From Bacteroidota bacterium (GTDB lineage: Bacteria > Bacteroidota > Bacteroidia > Bacteroidales > UBA1715): a stretch of 53,608 bases of DNA. Of this stretch, positions 8,337 through 15,680 are shown piece after piece. Below the pieces are notes generated by a model that saw only the letters and a list, made by a program, of their open reading frames with translations, ran no database searches and was not told where the DNA came from. The stretch is from contig JAJUFK010000001.1 in the NCBI GenBank assembly GCA_029266015.1, positions 1-53,608 on the forward strand. The letters run 5' to 3'. The number at the start of each line of letters is the position of its first letter. Position 1 is the first letter of the stretch. The position numbers were made by a program, and so were the translations under genes.

Positions 8337-9740
8337 ATGGATGAAGTAAAAAATCATCTTGCTCATATGATAGATTTTGCTATCAACTATTTTACTCAAA
8401 TTCAAAAAAAATACGGAAAAGACAAAGAACGCAAAACAGAAATCAGAAATTTTGAACAAATAGAAGCAACTCAAGTTGTAATAGCTAACACTAAATTATA
8501 TGCAAATTTAGAAGATGGTTTTGTTGGCACATCGCTCAAAAAAGACACATTTATTTGCGATTGTTCTGATATTGATGACATTATAGTATTTATGCAAGAC
8601 GGTAAATACAAAATATCAAAAGTGAGTGACAAAGCATTTTTTGGAAAAAATATCATACATATTGGTGTATTCAGGAAAAATGATGAACGTACAATTTACA
8701 ACGTTGCGTATCGCGATGGTAAATCAGGAATAACTTATATGAAACGATTTGCTGTAACGGGCATAACTCGTGACAAAATCTATGATGTTACTAAAGGAAC
8801 ACCTAATTCAAAAGTCTTATATTTTAGTGCAAATCCTAATGGTGAAGCCGAAATTATAAAAGTGTATTTACGTCAGAATCCTCGTTTACGCAAAACTATT
8901 TTTGAAGTTGATTTTAGCACACAAGTTATTAAAGGAAGAAATTCACAAGGAAATATTTTAACAAAGCATCCATGCTTCAAAATAATTAAAATAGAAGAAG
9001 GCGTATCTACTTTAGGTGGAAGAAAAATATATTTTAACTTTGAAACAAAACGATTAAATGATGGCGGTTATGGTGAATATTTAGGGGAATTTAAGGGGTC
9101 AGACAAAATATTGGTTCTTACAGCCGACGGCAAGTATACTCTTACCACTTTTGATTTAAGTAATCACTACGAATATGAAATTCTAAAAATCGAAAAATTT
9201 GATGATTCTAAAATTTGGACAGCCGTGTTCTACGACGGTGAACAAGAAAATTATTATATAAAACGATTCGAAATTGAAGAATCAAGTAAATTCATAAGTT
9301 TTATTGGTGAACATGAAAAATCATATTTAGTAGCTGTAAATGATGATGTGTATCCACAACTACAAATAGAATTTGGAGGCAAACATGCTTCTCGCGAACC
9401 TGAATTAATTGATGTAGATGAATTTATTGGTGTAAAAGGTATAAAAGCTCGTGGTAAACGTATTACTACCTTTACTGTAAAAACAATAACATTTATTGAA
9501 CCATTAGAAAAAATTGCATCTTCAGACGACACAATTGATCCTGAATCAGAAATTGGAGAAGAAGACTCTTCTGATGACACTATTGAACCTGAAAGTGATT
9601 CTGAAATAGATTCTGAAAATACAATGGTAGAAACAACAAATGATGAAAAAATAAATATAAATACGTTATCGTCTGTAAAACCTAAAAAAGAACCGCCTCA
9701 AAATTCATCAAATACGCCAAGTCAAATGTCATTATTTTAG
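8337..9740 (+). CDS. parC: Topoisomerase IV subunit A, C-terminal half (in frame with the preceding ORF)
   Basis: 467 residues that start directly after the TAA, in the same frame. It opens with the returning coiled-coil helix (MDEVKNHLAHMIDFAINYF), then the family-conserved RKTEIRNF, EATQVVIANTKLY and CDCSDIDDIIVFMQDGK stretches, and the C-terminal DNA-wrapping beta-pinwheel (about 60-385). A long acidic, serine-rich tail (about 395-440) precedes the end PSQMSLF. No further stop or frameshift is seen in 1.4 kb, so the half is under constraint or was interrupted very recently. TAA-ATG adjacency would allow re-initiation by the terminating ribosome. By itself it lacks the catalytic tyrosine. 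Convergent with the next gene, 5 bases apart. Confidence 0.85.
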   Translation: MDEVKNHLAHMIDFAINYFTQIQKKYGKDKERKTEIRNFEQIEATQVVIANTKLYANLEDGFVGTSLKKDTFICDCSDIDDIIVFMQDGKYKISKVSDKAFFGKNIIHIGVFRKNDERTIYNVAYRDGKSGITYMKRFAVTGITRDKIYDVTKGTPNSKVLYFSANPNGEAEIIKVYLRQNPRLRKTIFEVDFSTQVIKGRNSQGNILTKHPCFKIIKIEEGVSTLGGRKIYFNFETKRLNDGGYGEYLGEFKGSDKILVLTADGKYTLTTFDLSNHYEYEILKIEKFDDSKIWTAVFYDGEQENYYIKRFEIEESSKFISFIGEHEKSYLVAVNDDVYPQLQIEFGGKHASREPELIDVDEFIGVKGIKARGKRITTFTVKTITFIEPLEKIASSDDTIDPESEIGEEDSSDDTIEPESDSEIDSENTMVETTNDEKININTLSSVKPKKEPPQNSSNTPSQMSLF

Positions 9741-9745
9741 ATATT

Positions 9746-10411
9746 CTATTCATCATCATCGTCGTCGGTATCTATGGTATTTGTGGGTTGCACCACCGAT
9801 TTTGATGATTGTTGTTTTACTTCATATTTCTGAGGTTTTGAAATTATTGTTTGTTTACGAATAACACTTTGATCAGTTGAAAAATCTGTAATTTTAGTAT
9901 TTTCAATTATTAATTCACCTATCGAAGAATCTTCAACTTCAAATTCAGAAATTACCGAATTTTTTATACTAATTTGCGTAACAGACAGAGCACTGATACT
10001 CAAATAAGAACATGTAATATTTTCTATTACCAATTTTGAAATAATTGAAGAATCAATCATAATATCGGTATGTTTAGTATTACCTATCCAATATTCACCG
10101 GTTATAATTTTAGAAATAGATATATTTTCAGGATTTATAAATTCTTGAACTATTTCTTGCACGGTGTCATGTAACACATCGAGAGTATCTACATCATTTG
10201 CATTTGATACAATAGTATCAGCAATTTTTAAAGGAGTTATAATAGGTGGTATTTGAATACTTTGATCACCTTTTTGCAGAAGTTGTATTGCATTACCAAT
10301 AGTTATTGTATCAATTGTGGTTTGCAATGGAATACTTATCAATTGTTGAGCATTACATACACTTATAATTACAAAAGCACAAACGAATAAAACAAATTTC
10401 ACTAATTGCAT
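9746..10411 (-). CDS. Exported protein of unknown function with predicted beta-helix repeats and an acidic tail
   Basis: I do not recognise a family. 221 residues with a signal peptide (1-21, ending CNA-Q). From about residue 110 to 185 a loose repeat of about 20 residues recurs, each turn carrying S-x-I/V followed by L-x-I-E-N-like strands (SKLVIENIT, TQISIKNSV, GELIIENTK). That periodicity is what a right-handed parallel beta-helix or pentapeptide-like coil would show. The C-terminus is a run of Asp/Glu. It lies 60 bases downstream of the GH5 gene on the same strand and could be the last gene of that operon. It converges with parC, 5 bases away. A surface or periplasmic accessory protein is possible, but nothing in the sequence fixes its role. 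Confidence 0.7.
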   Translation of the reverse strand: MQLVKFVLFVCAFVIISVCNAQQLISIPLQTTIDTITIGNAIQLLQKGDQSIQIPPIITPLKIADTIVSNANDVDTLDVLHDTVQEIVQEFINPENISISKIITGEYWIGNTKHTDIMIDSSIISKLVIENITCSYLSISALSVTQISIKNSVISEFEVEDSSIGELIIENTKITDFSTDQSVIRKQTIISKPQKYEVKQQSSKSVVQPTNTIDTDDDDDE

Positions 10412-10471
10412 GTTGTTATTTTTTACAAAAATATGAAATTTGTTTTAATCTAAAAGGTAAAATTCTAAAAT

Positions 10472-11680
10472 CTACTTATTAACAGCACCACCTTGTAATA
10501 CGGCATTCAATCCTTGATAATCGGTAATTTTATATGTAGAACGATTAAAAAATCCCCATGAATTGGCACCTGTTCCTCCGGCATCCCAATAGAATGGAAC
10601 CATTTGGTTTTCAACACAAAGTTGGGTAACATATCGTAACCAATAAGCTCTTGAATTTAAATGAAGAGCAAGGCTTTCTCCTGTTAAATGAGAACGTCGA
10701 ACAACACCATATTCTCCAACTAAAACAGGAATACCTTTATCTACGAACTTTTCGCGTATCATTCCAAATAATTTTACAATTTCATCTTCTTCGCCCCAAT
10801 ATGAATTTCGAAGCGTATCGGTTTTTGAATAATATTTTTTACTCCAATAATAAGTCATACGTCCCCAATTAGCATCCTCGGTTAAGCCGCAAAAAGTATA
10901 CGGAGTATAAAAATGGACTTCAAGCATCAATCTATTTGGTACAACATCGGTAGGGAATGTATGCATAAGTTTATATGTTTTTTCAAAATCTGTAGAAGGC
11001 CCCGGCACCACTAATATACGGTATGCATTTCGGCCTCCGGTAGAACGAACGGCATCAACAAATGTTTGATAATATGAAAGTAATACAGCCATTTGTTCTG
11101 CATTCTCAACATTTGGTTCATTTGCTCCGGCAAAGAGTAATCGTTCATCATAATCTCTGAAGTAAGTAGCTATTTGTTCCCAAAATGCTTTTTGTTTTGC
11201 ATTATTTTGATCTTTGTATTGCGGTGTACAATTATTTTCTAACCACCCTCCATCCCAATGAATATTTAACAATACATACATATCATTGTCAATACAATAA
11301 TCTACTACTTCTTTTACTCGTTTAAGCCAATTTTTATCAATTTCAGCTTTTGCTGCATTTGACAGATATTGATTCCAAGCACAAGGAATTCGAATTGCAT
11401 TAAATCCGGCTTTTTTTACAGCATCTATCAATTGTTTGGTAACCATGGGATTTCCCCAAGCAGTTTCACCTCCGGTAGCTTCCATGGTATTGCCTATATT
11501 CCAACCTAAATGCATTTTAGCAGCCAATTGTATGGCATTACTTCTCATACCTGTGGTATCCGGGGCTTTGGGTGAAGTATTGTAACTTGGATATACAGGA
11601 GTATTTTGAGAAAAAACTACTGAAGAGATTAATACTATAATAAGTACTACAATACTATGTAATCGAAAAATTTTATTCAT
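10472..11680 (-). CDS. GH5 endo-beta-1,4-glucanase (subfamily 4-like)
   Basis: Secreted retaining endoglucanase, 402 residues. Signal peptide 1-24 (SVVFS-Q). The TIM barrel (about 45-395) opens with HLGWNIGNTMEA and ETAWGNP, wording characteristic of GH5_4. The acid/base is Glu188 (AGANEPN) and the nucleophile is Glu323 (VGEYGVV); His141 (NIHWDGGW) and His256 (LEVHFYTP) are also in place. GH5_4 includes cellulases, xyloglucanases and mixed-linkage glucanases, and the GH31 and GH2 genes next door favour xyloglucan. No binding module is attached; instead a separate lipoprotein with two binding-like modules is encoded 8 bases upstream. It is fifth of six genes in a tightly packed minus-strand block. 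Confidence 0.94.
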   Translation of the reverse strand: MNKIFRLHSIVVLIIVLISSVVFSQNTPVYPSYNTSPKAPDTTGMRSNAIQLAAKMHLGWNIGNTMEATGGETAWGNPMVTKQLIDAVKKAGFNAIRIPCAWNQYLSNAAKAEIDKNWLKRVKEVVDYCIDNDMYVLLNIHWDGGWLENNCTPQYKDQNNAKQKAFWEQIATYFRDYDERLLFAGANEPNVENAEQMAVLLSYYQTFVDAVRSTGGRNAYRILVVPGPSTDFEKTYKLMHTFPTDVVPNRLMLEVHFYTPYTFCGLTEDANWGRMTYYWSKKYYSKTDTLRNSYWGEEDEIVKLFGMIREKFVDKGIPVLVGEYGVVRRSHLTGESLALHLNSRAYWLRYVTQLCVENQMVPFYWDAGGTGANSWGFFNRSTYKITDYQGLNAVLQGGAVNK

Positions 11681-11688
11681 AAAAGGTA

Positions 11689-12906
11689 TTATTTAGTAGA
11701 TTTAGCAAGTTGAATAAACGACATATCATCAATATATACAGCCGATGCTCCTTCGAAAGTCATAATTATTTGAGTAATCTCATACAGATTCAATCCTTCT
11801 TCTTTGGCTTTAAAATATGAGAGAGGAATAGTAACTTCTCTCCAAGTTTCATCTATTGCAGCTCCTTTATAATAAGCATTTGATATACTTACACTTTTTG
11901 ACACTATAGAACCATCATCTTGTAAGCTTATAAACATAGGTACAGTTTGCATACTACCTTCTTTAGTGCGAATCCAGAAGTGTAACGCCCACGAATCCAT
12001 AACCTCGGTCATATTTACAACCTTCCAATTATTCCATGCAAAACCTGCAGAAATAACACCACATCCACTTTTAGCGGTATTCCACGATAAATACAACGAT
12101 GAAGAACCATTCTTTTTCACATCGCTAACTTCAACAAATTCTCTACAAGCATCTTTTTCTATACCCCATGCATTTAGTACTTTGTCTGAATATACTGAAG
12201 TAGCAGATAATCCTGTTTCTTTTTTAGTTCCCGAAGCATCTGTTTTTGCTATGTTTATAAGTTGTAATTCATCAATATATATAGATGCTGAACCTTCAAA
12301 AGTTGTAATTAATTGCGAAACTGATGTTACATTAACTCCTTTGGAAATAAAACGAAAATATGATAACGGAATAATCACTTCTTTCCATGTTTCATCTATT
12401 CCCGGCCCCTTATAAAATTTTTCTGATACCGACACATATTCAGTTGTTTTGTTGGCATCGTCTATAAAACTAAGAATAAGCGGCACATTTGGTAACGTTC
12501 CTTTTTTGGTACGAACCCAAAAGCGAATAGCCCATGTATCTAAAATTGTTGACATATCAATAGTTTGCCAATTATTCCAAGCCCATCCTACACCAATCCA
12601 GTCACAACCTTTTTTAGATTTATCCCATGTAATAAGAAGCGATGCTGCACCTGCTTTTTTTACAGAATCTACAACAATAAATTCTCTACAAGCATCTTTT
12701 TCGGTTCCCCAAGTATTTCGAATATCATCGGTAAAAATATCGGTTGCCGTAAATTTTTCAATATAATCAGAATTTACTTCTTTATTAATTACAAAATATG
12801 GGTCATTATCGTCGGCAGTGTTTAAAGCCAAAGGCAAAAAGTGAACACAACTGCTTAAACTGAACATTACAAGTATAATACTTGCTACATGTATTGTTTT
12901 TTTCAT
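11689..12906 (-). CDS. Lipoprotein with two tandem carbohydrate-binding-like beta-sandwich modules
   Basis: An in-frame ATG seven codons upstream (12927) exists, but the ATG at 12906 gives a normal lipoprotein signal (MKKTIHV... LSSC, lipid Cys20), so I use it; 405 residues. Two clearly homologous modules of about 167 residues follow, at about 53-219 and 234-400. Each carries WGxEKDACREF, a K-x-GC pair, WNNW, IDETWxEVxIPLSYF and ends FEGxAxxYIDxxxF. The layout is that of CBM11/CBM30-type beta-sandwich domains, with several aromatics that could line a glycan cleft; I cannot assign the CBM family. No catalytic domain is present. Acidic residues (ADDND) lie soon after the lipid anchor. Likely role: a glycan-binding lipoprotein working beside the GH5 encoded downstream, like the SGBPs of classical polysaccharide loci. 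Confidence 0.78.
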   Translation of the reverse strand: MKKTIHVASIILVMFSLSSCVHFLPLALNTADDNDPYFVINKEVNSDYIEKFTATDIFTDDIRNTWGTEKDACREFIVVDSVKKAGAASLLITWDKSKKGCDWIGVGWAWNNWQTIDMSTILDTWAIRFWVRTKKGTLPNVPLILSFIDDANKTTEYVSVSEKFYKGPGIDETWKEVIIPLSYFRFISKGVNVTSVSQLITTFEGSASIYIDELQLINIAKTDASGTKKETGLSATSVYSDKVLNAWGIEKDACREFVEVSDVKKNGSSSLYLSWNTAKSGCGVISAGFAWNNWKVVNMTEVMDSWALHFWIRTKEGSMQTVPMFISLQDDGSIVSKSVSISNAYYKGAAIDETWREVTIPLSYFKAKEEGLNLYEITQIIMTFEGASAVYIDDMSFIQLAKSTK

Positions 12907-12937
12907 AGTAATCGAGTTTAAATACATTGTCTATTTT

Positions 12938-13933
12938 TTAAAGTGGTTTACCTTTAGTTATTATTACAAAATCAATGTCGCATGCCAATTTGGGAGTAGC
13001 TATTCCATTTGAGAAAAGCATTACAAACATAGAAGTTATTTTGCTTATCTCCATTTTGCTGTTTCCTGCAGCATTTGCTTCGGTTTGTAGTTTGCTTAAA
13101 GGTATTGAAACTTTTTGCCATGTAGTAGCTGTGGTAGGCACTTGATATCGATATGAAAACGAATCTTCACTTGCTTCGGTATATACACCATCTCCATTAT
13201 CATCTTCTAATATTTGAAAGTTTATAAATGTATTTGCTGTACCATATCCACGAACAAAAAAGTTAATATATGTAGTTGCTGTATCAGCATCATTGAGAGG
13301 AAAATATGGTTTACCAACTATTGATTGAGCCGAAACAGGAGGAAAACTTCCTATCCAATACGAACTTCCGCCTTCAGTACCTTCCATATAGAAATAATTA
13401 ATACCTTCAGGAGCATCAGATTTATTGATACGTTTTGCTTGCTTTCCGTTACCACCCCAAAATTCTTCGGCTCCCGAACCTTCGAAATGTTTAATAATAT
13501 AGCCAACTTTAGAATAATCTCGCGGTTCAGCAATTGTAACCGTTGTTTTCATAGTATCAGGATAATCTTTAAACGAAAACACCACATCGCACACTTCTTT
13601 TCTAAAAAATATGCCATCTGCACTACCATTCCATTGTCCGGCAATTGAATCGAGATTTTTTGATTTTCCGGTAATTGTTTTCACAGCTCCCGAAGTTCTT
13701 CCTTTGATTTCAATTTTCCATTCTGCCATATTAGTCCATGAGCCTGAAAATTGAAGTACACTATCGGTCTTAAAATTAATAGCACCTGAATTTGTATATG
13801 TTAAGGAGTCCAATATTCGAAATGGTCCATATAAATCTACCAAATTTGGTCCAATTGGGTCTTCTTTTTCGCAACCTAAAAACAAATTCGTTGTAATTGT
13901 TGCAGCGAGTATATAGAATACTATTTTTTTCAT
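12938..13933 (-). CDS. Lipoprotein, probable surface glycan-binding protein
   Basis: A GTG three codons upstream (13942) is possible, but ATG at 13933 begins a clean lipoprotein signal (MKKIVFY... LFLGC, lipid Cys21); 331 residues. The residues right after the cysteine are EKEDP, an acidic stretch like the lipoprotein export signal that sends Bacteroidota lipoproteins to the cell surface. An N-terminal Ig/IPT-like part (about 25-140) is followed by a beta-sandwich (about 145-330) that ends with LACDIDFVII, like a carbohydrate-binding jelly roll, with TWQKVSIPLSKL resembling the strand found in both modules of the next gene. No enzyme motif. Gap of 10 to 31 bases to that gene, depending on the start used. 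Glycan binding is inferred from fold resemblance and position, not from a recognised family. Confidence 0.7.
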   Translation of the reverse strand: MKKIVFYILAATITTNLFLGCEKEDPIGPNLVDLYGPFRILDSLTYTNSGAINFKTDSVLQFSGSWTNMAEWKIEIKGRTSGAVKTITGKSKNLDSIAGQWNGSADGIFFRKEVCDVVFSFKDYPDTMKTTVTIAEPRDYSKVGYIIKHFEGSGAEEFWGGNGKQAKRINKSDAPEGINYFYMEGTEGGSSYWIGSFPPVSAQSIVGKPYFPLNDADTATTYINFFVRGYGTANTFINFQILEDDNGDGVYTEASEDSFSYRYQVPTTATTWQKVSIPLSKLQTEANAAGNSKMEISKITSMFVMLFSNGIATPKLACDIDFVIITKGKPL

Positions 13934-13949
13934 AACCTTCACTTTTTTA

Positions 13950-15650
13950 TTAGAATTTCATTGAAAATATCATATACACTTGTTGAATTGAAAAATCATA
14001 TTCTGACTTCTGTACATGTGTAACATTATATGTACTCCCTTGCAATGTAAGAGCTATATTATCATTAAATCTATAACGAACCCCTCCGGCATATAATGTT
14101 TGCTTATTGTTGAGCGAAAAAACCGAATAATCGGTAATTTCATTAAATTCATTACGAACACTTGCATATTCAGTTCCTTCTACAGTGAGCAATTTAGCCC
14201 CGGCCAACACATCAAATCGCGGTGCTAATTCTACCACCACCCCGGCATCATATGCAATTGAATGCAAATTTACATCGGGCACTAATAATTTTCCGTCACG
14301 ATTACTCTGTGCATATTGAATGCCGGCTGTTATTTGCAATGTGTTATCTAAATCAATTAATTTATGAATTGCAAGCATTCCATTCCAGTTAAACAATAAA
14401 TAATTACGTAATTCTTCGGTACCTTCGCCTCTTACATCTTTAAGTAAATCGGCACTTAAACCAGAAGCATATACGTGTGCTGAATCGGTATAGTCTATTG
14501 CAACAGAAATCCCTTTTCTGTTAGGAGTTGCTTTACCATATGGGGTAACATGATTTAATGAATAATCATATGGCATAAGCTGTGGTGTTATAGACGGATT
14601 GTATATAGTTTGATCTTTTACTAAATCAAACAATCCAACAGAACGAGTAAATGATTTTTCTGATACTAAAGGTAATACTTGTGGTGTTGCGCTATAATTA
14701 ATTCGTTTTGTTTGTGCTCCGGCGCTTATAAAATCATCACTTACTCTACGATATGATGCTTGTAATGTAAGTTGTTTTGAAAGCAATAATTTTGTAATTC
14801 CAGCCTCAAAAAAATTACCTGCAATATCTTTTAATGCAACAGCAGATGTATCGGTATAAGCCGATACTGAGACACCTGCTTCACCAAACAAAATAAAATC
14901 TTTAACAGTAAAACGAGCTATAGCGGTTGATACCGAATTTTGATATTTTTCTTTAGTATCGTTACTAACTGTTTTGGGTAAGTCAAACAATGAAATGTAG
15001 TTGAATCCTATATATGAGCCGGAATTTATATTACATTTCACAACAGTTCCTCCCTGCAATCTATCAGGAATTATATTTCCTTCAACACTTCTATTGCGTA
15101 CCATAAAACCGGAAATATCGGCAGATTGAATAAATTTGTCAAATCCTAAACGAAAAGCACCATCAACTCCTTGTTGACGCCAAAAATTTCCATAATTAAA
15201 GTTTTCTTCTTGATTAATGTCACGAGTAAATCTAAATATTTCAGCCTCATTTTTAGACAATTCTCCATCATAATTATACAACGTATATGGGGTCATTTTT
15301 ACATCAATATCACCAAATCTGTATTTAAAAATATTACCTGCAACACCTTTTAATGATAAATGACGGAGTTGAATAGTTGCTCCTTGCCCCCAAAAACCAC
15401 CCATGGGATTAGCAAATCGCAAATCTGTTTTTAAACGAATATTATCTGATGGTTTTATATCTAACCGTAAATCAACTACTGTGTTTCCTCCTGTAGCTTG
15501 GTCAATATTTGTAGTATCAGTTTGAGGTAACCAATTACTCTCAATAGAACTACGTGCAGCTCCGTTAAAAATAACTTTTTGATTTTGTGCATATGTACAC
15601 AATCCTATAGTACTTAGAGCAATAATAATCGGAATTTTTTTCATTCGCAT
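13950..15650 (-). CDS. Outer-membrane beta-barrel protein, unassigned family
   Basis: 566 residues. Signal peptide 1-21 (ending TYA-Q); MRMKK offers two ATGs six bases apart. The mature chain alternates hydrophobic and polar residues in strand-length blocks throughout and ends in phenylalanine (YMIFSMKF), the usual outer-membrane barrel end. There is no TonB box, plug domain or carboxypeptidase-like N-terminal domain, and it is about half the size of a SusC protein. A stretch near residues 55-110 (VVDLRLDIKPS and FANPMGGFWG) looks like the same type of region as LRLNFSGRPT and FLAPSMRGPGY in the upstream gene. The gene lies 30 bases after that gene and about 16 bases before the lipoprotein gene. 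Passive or facilitated glycan uptake, or a surface scaffold, is inferred. Confidence 0.75.
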   Translation of the reverse strand: MRMKKIPIIIALSTIGLCTYAQNQKVIFNGAARSSIESNWLPQTDTTNIDQATGGNTVVDLRLDIKPSDNIRLKTDLRFANPMGGFWGQGATIQLRHLSLKGVAGNIFKYRFGDIDVKMTPYTLYNYDGELSKNEAEIFRFTRDINQEENFNYGNFWRQQGVDGAFRLGFDKFIQSADISGFMVRNRSVEGNIIPDRLQGGTVVKCNINSGSYIGFNYISLFDLPKTVSNDTKEKYQNSVSTAIARFTVKDFILFGEAGVSVSAYTDTSAVALKDIAGNFFEAGITKLLLSKQLTLQASYRRVSDDFISAGAQTKRINYSATPQVLPLVSEKSFTRSVGLFDLVKDQTIYNPSITPQLMPYDYSLNHVTPYGKATPNRKGISVAIDYTDSAHVYASGLSADLLKDVRGEGTEELRNYLLFNWNGMLAIHKLIDLDNTLQITAGIQYAQSNRDGKLLVPDVNLHSIAYDAGVVVELAPRFDVLAGAKLLTVEGTEYASVRNEFNEITDYSVFSLNNKQTLYAGGVRYRFNDNIALTLQGSTYNVTHVQKSEYDFSIQQVYMIFSMKF

Positions 15651-15680
15651 ATATTCTTAATAAAATTATTTTTACTGTAT

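Noticed and set aside
7017..9740. Stop-codon reassignment as explanation of the parC interruption
   Set aside because: TAA ends many intact genes here at their normal length (for example mnmA-like and xylose genes), so the code is standard.
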